Shown in pieces: positions 13,457 through 25,400 of a DNA stretch of 64,000 nt. Each line of letters opens with the position of its first letter. The first letter of the stretch is position 1. The notes below the pieces were generated by a model. The model saw nothing but the letters and a program-made list of their open reading frames with translations, searched no databases and was not told the DNA's origin. Source of the DNA: Bactericera cockerelli (lineage: Eukaryota > Arthropoda > Insecta > Hemiptera > Triozidae); the NCBI GenBank assembly GCA_024516035.1, contig CM044964.1, forward strand, positions 9,887,624-9,951,623, read 5' to 3'. The position numbers and the translations under genes were made by a program.

Positions 13457-16400
13457 TTGAAAATAAAAATCTATATAATTATTTTATTAATATTTGGATT
13501 TTTGATATGGATACAGGTTCACTAATAGTCAAAAGTTCACCCCGATAAAATATTATACCTAATTTAATTTTCACTACACTTAAATTTTCACTACATAACA
13601 AAGTCCATCTTTTTTTTTAATACTGCCATTTACATAACAGGGTTGATATAATAATAATAATGCCCGATTAGGACTATTACCACTGGTCAGCTTATTATGC
13701 CTATGATAATTCTAATACTAATGGAAGTAAACTACTCACAGTTAATAGTGTGACAATAATTTATAAATGTACCATTAGATTTAAATTTAAATCAGTTTAG
13801 ACAAACCAAGACAAAACGTTGATCCTCTACCTTCGAAGGAAATATTTTATTTTTACATGGTTTTTCAATTACAATGTGCTATAAAATCAACCAGTTCATG
13901 TCGATCTACATATTCATAAATGAAAATTGTCATGTAAAAATCAATAAAGGTCACAGATTGAGTTCAGCTTATTTCTATTCCACGTGGACTTTCAATACAC
14001 GTGGCAACTTATTGATTAGGATTCAGGAATTCTCTTAAAAAGTAAACCAATATTTAAAATTCAAATAGCTACCGAAATAAGAATATTCTAGAATATCAAC
14101 AAATCTAGAGATCTAGACCTATTTTTTTCGGCACACAAATGAATGACGCTATTCTAGGTCGTAAGTTGTAATATAACCCATTAGACTATTTAGAGACTTC
14201 TAAAGTTTCAGAACTTTCATTTACTTAAAATTAATAGGATCTTTTTATGAACCCAGAGGCTATATTAGGCTCTAATATCTTAATCAGAGTGTAGCTCTAA
14301 CTTTGATTTATAAACTGCATTTGATATGATGACAGGTCTGCATTAGATAAATAAATGGATAAAATTTCCTCCTTCCTTCAACTATCAGATAAAACAGGTT
14401 CGTTCTGAAATAGTGTTGGGTTTTATTTTGGTTGCTTAGGTTCTGCTGAATTAAATTATTAGACTTCCTTCGGGAATCAGATTGATGGATTCTGTTTTCT
14501 AATATAAAGTATCCTTTCTATACTTTTGTTTAATGTGCCTATCCTATGTAATTTCTTCATTGATATGAGAGTATCAACATTTTAATAATTGAATTCCGAA
14601 TCCTTAAAGGTATTTATGGTGATGGTAGGATTCACACAAAAGGGGTTTTTTAAACAAAAATTCAATGTTCTGATGGTGCTTTTCCATGTATTTGGTATTG
14701 TGTAGTATTTATATTATGCTATAGGTTGTTAAATTGTGATTTCAATCTGGTTTGATCAAAACTGTGTAGTGTTTGTCTATGTTTTCAGTACTCAAAAATT
14801 AACTTGAGTACGAAATTTACTAAGTATATCATACAGTACCTATTATTATCAACAAACGATTTTTTTATGTACAAACACTTGTTTTTATCATCATTAGTAA
14901 TTTGTAAATATGCATCTTATGCATCTACAATCACCGAAAACAAACCCTTCAACAATTGTTTAAATGGTGCCACTGTTGGATTAATAACATTTTAATTTAT
15001 TTGATTTATGTATTTTTAATTAATTTTCAAGTTTATGTATACTCTTTTAAGTTTCAGTGAAAGGTAGTGGACTTTACTATTTTGATAAAGACTGTAAGCC
15101 TCCATACTTGTGCGAGTATAGTGGTAGAAATCAAAAGAAATATTAAAGATCTAATCGTTAGATTAATAGAAATTTAACTAAATAACTTTACTCGACCTTA
15201 ATTCCCAATAGCTGCCAATATGGATAACAGATCCTTTCCAGAAGCAACAAACGTTTACCAATCAAACCTATTGATATTTAAATTTCAACTATTAATTTCG
15301 AATTTTGATACTGATAGCTCAAGCTGATATTCACTAACTCCGAATAAGAAATTTGAATATCTTATGGCCTCATACTGTGCAGCCAATTTTGTCAAAACTC
15401 TTCCCATGATATCTATCTTATTCGTGACAAATAACTGTTTTGGCCTAATTTTCTATCAGTTTTCGGCGCTCATAAAAATGGTCTTTATTTGAACGTTCGG
15501 TATAAGACAAGGAACTTGATTAAATCAAAAATTTCAAGCTTCACGAGAAACTATTATAGGATTTCAGAAAAGCCTTTGACACTGTTAGCTGATAAATTTA
15601 ATATGAACAACTAACACAAAGGTCTTTACAGGAAATTTCGAGGTCACACAAAGTAGATCTATCAGCATGATACGTTAACCCTACACAAACTTAAATATAG
15701 TATCAATTTAATTAGTTTTGAAGATATTGGACTGCCTCAAGGCTCTCAAGGTCAGGTATTGAATTCCTATAGGAGATATTTCTTACTACATATGTTCTGA
15801 TACCAAAATTTTATCTGGCTAACTGTGGGACGTTAAACAGGGAAAAAACCAGTGTCTCGCTAGAGGACTATAAATAGAGAACAGACTAGCCAACTCTAAC
15901 AACTAGCTGGCAGTCCCCCAAATGTTTATGACTTATAAAAAAGCCCCAAGTTTTAATGATGGTTGAGTGAACATCGAAATATGTGAACGAGCCAACTTTA
16001 AAACTAAAATTAATAATAATGTTCTTTAGTGGAAGGTAACCGCCAGGTGATGTTAATGCTCAAAGCATTTTCTACCCCTAAACCCTCAGTCTTATTATTA
16101 TGTGCTCACAAACTCAAATTAATGAGGAAAAAAATATGCAATGGGTGGGATTCAACAAACGGATTCCTACATTACCTGGATTACCAGACTTCAAGCCTGG
16201 CTACGACAACAACAACCTACCTCTTCTTAAAAGATTAAAAGAAGATAACATTCAGTACCTAGACTAATTTAAAGTAGGTACCCAATATCTACAATTCTAC
16301 ATACATATACCACACGATACAGTTGGATCTTTCGTATTCAATTAGAAGTTCATCAATTAGTTAATCAATTAGACGAAGATAATTGCTGACATTCTAATAT

Positions 16401-19400
16401 GGAATTCTGCCTATTAACGATAATAGATGGTTCTTTTTAGTAACATTTTCAATAATTCATAAGTGAAATTTGATGCCAATTACTTCAGGTATACTCTGAA
16501 GACAGTATCTCAGAAATGGATTTTTTAGTAATTACCTAGATAGTGCGTTACTTAAACCACAAAAAGATTAAAAACCAAGGGTTTGTTTTCAGTTACATTC
16601 AACGAGGTAATATAATCTCTGACTAGCTCTTATGAGCTAATTAATGAACACGCATAAACATACAAATTTTCATGAAAATCGGTTGTACCGTTCACGAGAT
16701 ATAAGCGTATAAATAAAAGGTTAGTGGTCAGGCAAATGGTCTGTATCCCCAAGATCAATCTAATTTTCACTTTATCAAAGTCATATGCAACTCCAAATTA
16801 AGTAATTCGCCCACGTAATTTTTCTTGCTCGCTATGCTTCCACTAGTCGCTATCAAATCAAATAGGTACAGATTTTGCCTCACATGGTATGAGTGACAAC
16901 TTTCGGCAACAGTACAGTAACTACTTTCACTTCTAAATCACCGAATGATGTCACACAAAAAATCCATTAAAACTCGCCATAATCAGACAGTTGGACAGTC
17001 CAAGCTGAAATCTCAAATTAAGTCACACTAAACCATTAGGCATTGGTATTGGAATTAAACAAACAAATCGAGAATGCAAATTGCTAAACTTTTTTACTAA
17101 TTCACCAACTGGGGCCTGTTTCACAATCATTTTACAAGTTACATTTTTTTAAATCTCCACGATTGATTGTTTTACAAGTCACGAAATGGAGGAACATTTA
17201 AGTTAGTTTCAAATTTAAATCTTAGTTCATTCGAAAGTACACAAATAGTTTCAGTCATAGGCATAGGTTGTCATTGTCAGACTCATTGGTCAGGTTTTAT
17301 TTATAACAATTTTATTTAATGTAAATAGATTTTGATGGAAAATGTTCAATAACATTCCATTTTACCACTATGTTCATGATAAACTAGTAGGGCGAAATTA
17401 ATAGACATTTTTGTAATACCTCTGTGGCGCGCTAAGTCATGGATTGCGTACTGTGTAAGATAGGGAAAACCGACGCTTAGCAATGACTTAAGTTATCGAT
17501 GTTGTCTAATTTCGCCCTTAGTTTATGAGCTCCAATGACTTCGTAAAGTGTAAATCATTGTGAAACAGAACCCTGATCTTTCAAATTACTAACTGGTCTA
17601 CCAGAAGTACCAGAGCAGAATTCTAATATCCTTCATTTCAGTTTCACACGAAATACTCACCACACATACATATACACACACACTCACGTAACCACCAGAA
17701 ATAATCATCCAGTCTGAATTACCTCACATAGCGTTACCTTAACTTTCTTTTGTTTGTTTAGCTTTCTTCTATGTGTGTATAGTTTTTTATTTACTAACTT
17801 ATTTATTTCTTTTAGCTGCTAGATACTTTTAACACGTAAAGTATTGGTACATTTCTTTTTATTATTATTGTATTTGTTTCATCACAGATAACACCACTGA
17901 CCCCAAGGTGTTGGGTGAACTTTTGCCCATTTCTTGATGAATTCATCATCTACATAATACCTAAAAAGAATTTTTTAAATAACATACCACTTGTTATATG
18001 TTCAACAAAATATTAGGTTCAACAAACCACATTGCTTTTTTGTCTTTTATAATTTAAAATTATATATAAAACAACTAAAGCTGTCTTTTTAAAGGGACTT
18101 AAAATAGGTATATTTTAAATGTTGTTTTGTATTTTATATTAGAGTTGAGGTTTTCTATTTTCAATATTATTACGATTGCGCAGTTAAAATTGATTTTTTT
18201 TTCTACTGAAAAAAAAAACCAAACAAAATGAGGTATCCAGCAAATTTTTATTACAATGAAGAAGTTACTACAAAAAAAAAAAAAAACAATGAATTCTTTA
18301 TCAAAATGTATAGCTGTACATTTTAAAAAGTTCCGTATTTATTAACCCTAGCACTCCCAAGCTTTGTTAGGTAACAGATACTCCCAAGGGGGGGGCACAA
18401 AGTACCCACATAGAAAAATAAAGAAAAATCTTGATTTATTTAAAAGTTTCAATTGTTTCTCTTTATTTATGAATAATGAAAAAATAAAATCAGGTTTTTA
18501 CACTTCTCTTTTACTAATTTCTTAATTTGAGGCCAATTTAACGGCTTTTCCTAATTTATCAATTCTGAACAAATGAAATCAGGTTTTTACACTTCTTATT
18601 TACTTATTTCTAAACTTTGAGTAAATTTCTCTGTAGTTAGTAAATTGTTTGAGCCGACCTCCGTGGTCTAGTGGTTAGCATGCTTGACTACTGACTCGTA
18701 GGTTGCGGGTTCGAATCCCGGCCGGAGCGGAATTGCGGGTTCGAATCCCGGCCGGAGCGATTTGGTCGGACAATTCTGACAAACATTGAAAAAAATCACG
18801 TTGTCGTTTGAAAAAAAAACTACACTAGAATATGAAAAACAATATTTCTGACAATTACATGAAATTTCAGCCAAATTGGTATTGTATTATCAAAGTTACG
18901 AGCATTTTTTCTAGGTGTGGGTACTTTGTGCCCCCCCCTTGGGAGTGCTAGGGTTAATGACACAGACCATGACTAATTTATACATATTATGTCTATAGCC
19001 AGGTACATAATATTTAAAAACATATAAGTAAGTTTACACCTCAGTCACATAAAACTAACATTCAACCTACATGACAATGTACTCACACCTCATGGGTCTT
19101 AGTCAGAAGTGAACAATGCAACTTTCACATCAGCTAATGGAGAACATGAAATTTGTCATATTTTATTGATGAACATTGAACATCCATCATAGAATGGTTT
19201 TCGTATCTTCGCTAATGTATCATAATATACAAACATACTGCATAGGTGTAAGTTCTTCCATGTAAAGGAAATATCGATCATTTTGTACAGTGCATGTTAT
19301 AAGTTTTGTGGAAGAGATTGCCACAGACAATAAGCCCCCTCTTTGGTGATCTATCACTTGCAAATTGTACCACAAAATGATAAAATGTATCACTCACAAA

Positions 19401-22400
19401 TTTGATCTTAAAGAAAGAGTGGAGCATGAAACGTTGCGTAACGTTGATGTTGTACCTACTCAGTGGGATCTTGGATTTTTTTTTTCAGTAGGATAAACTT
19501 ATCGATTTTCATTAAATATAAAAAAAAACTTGTCCCAGGGACCGTCCTTCCGGAAGGGAACCGAGGATGCAAGAAGCATTTCTTGGATTATTTTCCTAAA
19601 GAAAGGAAATCATAATAGTTCTCTTTCCCTCCTTGCAGATCAAGCACCACCACCATCACGTAGCAGTGCCAGTTCCCATCCCTCCCCCGTACGACCCACA
19701 CATCCATGACCACCACCACTCATCCTACGACCACCATCCATCGGCATCGTACCACTCCCCGCCGAGTGGGATAGTAGAAACCGGCGTGGAGCTGGACCAT
19801 CCCCCGCCAGGCTACGAGGTGTACGGGGCAGGCGGTGGACCACCGGGGCATTCAGATTACTACCCCCACCGCAATGATCAAGTGGGGAACAAGCTGAGTC
19901 AACACGGGAGCATCTTCGACAGCTGGGGTCTGAATGATATGTTCCCGACAGAGTCCCCGGGTAAGTCGACTGGGTATCTATTTTCACCACTTTTATGGTC
20001 GGCACCTTTTATTTATACTGCCCGATAAGGACTGATGAGTCCCATTCTTCCTGCAGTAACACAAAGATGTACTATTATTTGGTCAAAAGTTATTCTTCCA
20101 TATGACTTGTCCTGTCCTGGCTGGATTTTGAACCCTCAACCTCTGGATTATTAGACCAACGACGGCGACCGACGCCTTGACTCTGAGATACCGGCTTCTA
20201 CTTCCTCCGTCTTTGTACCGGCTTTGTAAGCTTCTTCAATTAGCTCTAGGCTGAAGATCGTTGTGCTGGATTAAGAAACTACTTCTTTCTCATCATGCTA
20301 TCTATACTTATAAAAGAGAGTTTCACTCACTGACTGACTGACTGACTGACTGACTGACTGACTGACTGACTCACTGATTCATCACTGTTTCTCCGAATTG
20401 GTAAGTCCTAGGAAGCTGAAATTTGGTGGGTAGCTTTGTCTTACAGTCTAGATGTGCAATAAGACGGGATTTTTCGAAATTCCCACTACAACACCGGCCA
20501 TTGGCGAAAAAGGACTTTTTACTTTCACCGCTATTTCTCCGCATTGATAAATCCGAGGAAGTTCAAATTTGGTAGGTAGCTTTGTCTGATAGTCTAGATG
20601 TGCTATAAGACGGGATTTTTTGAAATTCCCACTACAACACCTGCCATTGGCGAAAAAGGACTTTTTACTTTCACCGCTATTTCTCCGCATTAATAAATCC
20701 GAGAAAGTTCAAATTTGGTAGGTAGCTTTGTCTGATAGTCTAGATGTGCTATAAGACGGGATTTTTTGAAATTCCCACTACAACACCTGCCATTGGCGAA
20801 AAAGGACTTTTTACTTTCACCGCTATTTCTCCGCATTGATAAATCCGAGAAAATTCAAATTTGGTAGGTAGTTTTGTCTTATAGTCTAGACGTGCTATAA
20901 GACGGGATTTTTTGAAATTCCCACTACAACACCTGCCATTGGCGAAAAAGGATTTTTTGTTTTCACCGCATTGATAAATCCGAGAAAGTTCAAATTTGGT
21001 AGGTAGCTTAGTCTTATAGTTTAGATGTGCGATTAGACGGGATTTTTCGAAATTCCCACTACAACACCTCTCATTAGCGAAAAAGGACTTTTTACTTTTA
21101 CCGCTATTTCTCCGCATTGATAAATCTGAGAAAGTTCAAATTCGGTAGGTAGCTTGGTCTTACAGTTTAGATGTGCAATTAGACGGGATTTTTCGAAACT
21201 CCTACTACAACACCTCTCATTAGCGAAAAAGGACTTTTTACTTTCACCGCTATTTCTCCGCATTGATAAATCCGAGAAAGTTCAAATTTAGTATTTATGT
21301 TTGTCTTATTGTCTGAATCTGCAAAAATGGGCTTTTCGAAACTCCCACTACAACATCTGCCATTGGCGAAAAAGGAAAATTTACTTCCACTACTTTTCTC
21401 CGCACTGGTAAGTCCGAAGAAGTCCAAATTTGGTATGTAGGTTTTTTTACAGTCTAGATGTGCATTTGGATGGGATTATTTTAAAACTCCCACTACAACA
21501 CCTGCCTATTACTCCATATTGGTAAGCCCTAAAAAGTTCAAATTTGGTTTGTAGGTTCGTTTTACGGTCTAGATGAGAAATTAGACAGAATTTTTTCGAA
21601 ATTCCCACTACAACAACTGCCTGTTACTCCGTATTGGTAAGTCCAAAAATGTTCAAATTTGGTGTTTAGGTTTTTTTTACGCTCTAGATTTTCAATTAGA
21701 CGGACCTCAATACACTACGGTCATGCCTCAATACACTACGGTCATGCCTCAATACACTACGGTCATGCCTCAATACACTACGTTCATGCCTCAATACACT
21801 ACGTTCATGCCTCAATACACAACGGCCATGCCTCAATACAGAACGGTCATGCCTCAATACACTACGGCCATGCCTCAATACACTACGGTCATGCCTCAAT
21901 ACACTACGGCCATGCCTCGGCCCGCAAAGCGGGCGACAGCCCGCTAGTAACCATTATAAAATTTCATTTATCCATTATTCTAACTGAAACAAAAAAAACA
22001 ACAAGATGCAAGTGACCTTAACAACAAACAATGAAATCAAGAAACTATTTTCTTGGATTAACTCTCATTGGGTGTAAGTAGGTATCTAGGTAAGCTTCGA
22101 GACATACATTATGTGTACTATTGTGTACTGAAACACAAATACATAAAAGTAACTGCTAAAGCTATGTGTGACCCTCTGAACACTTCAATCCTCGAGTAGC
22201 TAATTCCTAAATAAACTCCCCATAGTACCTCTAGAACTACTTGCTATACTGTAGTACATATTATTCTTAGTCTCTTACATGACTCATCAATATCTTGTCT
22301 AGATTTATCATCGTCATAACCTACTAAGGCGCGAATATAAATGCAGCAACAATGTGAACCAACTACAATAATATGACAGAATGAATGATCATTACCACTG

Positions 22401-25400
22401 TTTGACTAATTTCAAAATAAAAGCTTAAACTTTCAAGTGTTGTGTCTTGAAGTGTTTCTATTAATGTGTTGTGTTTAGTAGTTTTATAATAATTGCTTTA
22501 CGTCTATTTTCATATTTCTCTACATATTGTTATTCATTATAATTTTCTGTTCATTATTTTACCAACTCTTCTTCATGATAATTACTAATCTTTTTTGAAT
22601 GCATTTGTCTACAATGTAGTATTTCTGTTGGCGTAGTCAGTAATTTATAGGTATTAATGTCTACTTATCATTTTTCTTTCACTTCTGAGTTTTAACTCCT
22701 TATTTGTCTTATTCGTTTTGTATTTCCTATTCTCCATCTTAGAGTACTACTCTCTCACCAACTGTCAAATCTCTTTCTTATCTATCATTTTTTCAACTAT
22801 GCCTCCAGTATCTTCCTCTTTTTACTATGTAGCATGTTTAATACCTCCATCATTTTCTTTTTCCCATGAATCATTACTTAACTAGAAGCTTTCTTCAGAG
22901 TTGTTTCATTGACCCGTAATTTCACCTGTCATTTAAATGACAGCTCATCATTAATATCATCTAGCATTGTTGAGATTTTTTTATGCCAGCAGTGAATTTA
23001 ATTTTAGTATTGTTCATTGTGTCAAAGAATTTAACAAGTGTTGCAATTATTGCTTTGATTGTGGTTTTGAAATCTCCTCTCATTTCTACTAATTGACGTT
23101 GTGAGTAATTAGTTAGCACCTGTTCGTACTTCTGATGCTTTGAGTTGTCTAATTTGTGCTGTATTTATTTTCTACTGTTTTAATTTGACTAATGTCTAAT
23201 TGATTTCGGTTTCTGCCCGATTATCTCAAGGCTGGACTTCTTCTTCTAGGTCTTTAGAAATACTACCATGGTTTAATTTTTCTTCTCAATGCATAGTGAA
23301 CGAAGTGCCAGATTCTTACATGTATTTTTTATAATAATCTTTAGTTCCAAGATTTAAGTACGAGTATATATCGATTGGTGGTTTCAGTTTATAGTGTAGC
23401 GTGCGCCGTGATCGCCGTGTCATACTAAGTGCAGTACTATTATCTTTGCATGTTTGTTAAATGAACTTCTCACTTTCACATTTATCTACATTGTAATAAG
23501 TACCCAAACCAAATTGTTATCATTTAATCTTAATCTGAAACTTAAATCTGTATACAAATATATTTCTAAATCAATCTAAACAGTGCCTTCTCATTCCAAC
23601 TCACTACCCTCTACAAAGTGGTGACCCCGACCTGAACAACAACCTCAGCAACCAGCCAACCTCCAGCAGCTCAACCCCAGCAACCAGCCAACCTCCAGCA
23701 GCTCCCAGCCCTAGCCAAGCAGTTCCTGGCCCTTACCAAGCTTCAACCATGCCTGAGGAGAAGAACCTCACAGAGCTCGCAACTCACGCAGACAACATCG
23801 CAGAAGCTACTCGCCCATTCGTGCCCCAAGTCTCAGAAACTTCAATACCAAGGGCTGATGACATACTTACCCTCAAATTCAACCAACTTGCCGCCATTTC
23901 AGTCAAGAAATTGCCAGTCTCCGTCAAGAAGTTGCATCACTACGATTTAACCATCAGAGCAGAAGTCAATCCCCAGCCCGTGACAGATACCAGAGCCGTT
24001 CCCAGTTCCGAGGCCGCAGCAGTTCCAGGCCACGCACAGACACTTGCTGGTACCACTGGCGCTTCGGACCCCAAGCAAAGAAATGTGAGCAGCCATGCAA
24101 GTTTCAGGGAAACGCCACGGACCGCTGATCATGACGGCTTCTCAGTCGAGTCCTACGCCCCGCCGTCTCTTCGTCACAGAGCATTCAACCAAGTTGCAGT
24201 TCCTCATTGACACTGGCGCCGACTTATGCGTTTTCCCACGTTCTGCAGCACCTGGTAGACGTGAGAAGACCGACTACATCCTGTCCGCAGCCAATTCCAC
24301 GGACATCAACACCTACGGCACCATCACCTTGTCACTGAACTTTGGACTCCGGCGCGACTTCACCTGGCGGTTCGTAGTAGCAGATGTTTCAAAGCCAATC
24401 ATCGGCGCAGATTTCCTCCACCATTTTAATTTGCTAGTGGACCTACGGAACCACAGACTACTTGATGGGACCACTCACCTCACTGCCCAAGGACATGTTG
24501 CTGAATCCAATATCCCGTCAGTCAAGACAGTCTCCGAAGCCTCTCCGTACCACCAGCTCCTCCAGCAGTTCAAGGACATCACACGCCCCGATGGTACTCC
24601 AGGCATCATCCGTCACAACACTAAGCACTTCATTGAGACAACTCCCGGTCCTCCAGTTGCCAGCAAACCAAGGCGTCTCGCACCAGCCAAGCTCAAGGCC
24701 GCCAAGAAGGAGTTCGACGCAATGTTACAACTAGGCATTGCTCGACCTTCCAACAGTCCATGGTCTGCACCCCTCCACATGGTCGAGAAGCCGCAAGCCG
24801 ACACCTGGCGACCCTGCGGAGACTATCGAGGACTCAATGCCCGCACCATTCCAGATCAGTATCCGGTGAGACATATACAAGACTTCGCCCACATTCTCCA
24901 AGGCAAAACAATCTTCACCACACTAGACCTCGTCCGAGCCTACAATCAGATCCCAGTAGCCGAGGAAGACATCTGCAAGACTGCAATCACCACCCCATTT
25001 GGCCTGTTTGAGTTCCCCTACATGTCATTTGGCCTATGCAACGCAGCCCAGACATTCCAACGCTTCATGGATGAAGTTCTTCGAGGCTTAGACTTCTGTT
25101 TCCCCTACATCGACGATGTCCTCGTAGCTTCCAACTCAGAGGAAGAACACCTGGCACACCTCTCAATCATCTTCAAGCGATTCCAAGACCACTCTCTTGT
25201 CCTGAATCCCAGCAAATGTGTGTTTGGCCAGGAACAAGTCCGATTCCTAGGATACTTCATTTCCAAGGATGGGACAAGCCCGCTTCCCGACAGAGTCAAG
25301 GATATCCTGCAGTTCCCGCGACCAACTACAGCCAAAGGTGTACGACAATTCATGGGGATGCTCAACTTCTACCGCCGCTTCATACCCAGAGCATCCCACA

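Larger units (their letters stand above)
20301..21947 (+). mobile_element. Non-autonomous Helitron with internal minisatellites
   Basis: The 5' end is TCTATACTTATAAAAGAG, preceded by A. The 3' end is CTAG, followed by T, so the insertion is between A and T without duplication, as Helitrons do. A 6-bp-stem hairpin (GCCCGC-AAA-GCGGGC, 21920-21934) lies 13 bases before the terminal CTAG. Inside are an ACTG microsatellite (about 20325-20370), an array of ~140-bp units and a 21-bp array. No Rep or helicase domain is present, so the 1.65-kb copy would need enzymes in trans. Confidence 0.85.

Noticed and set aside
18653..18762. Functional tRNA gene
   Set aside because: Acceptor and anticodon stems do not pair fully, the loop is short and the B box is duplicated.
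19640..20005. Minus-strand 121-codon ORF opposite exon B
   Set aside because: It has no splice or start context; it is a shadow of the GC-richer exon.
20448..21427. Minus-strand ORFs with repeated Arg/Lys-rich segments
   Set aside because: They follow the ~140-bp repeat of the Helitron and shift frame from unit to unit.
21659..22015. Open frames in all directions across the 21-bp array
   Set aside because: The period of 21 keeps any stop-free frame open; there is no coding signature.
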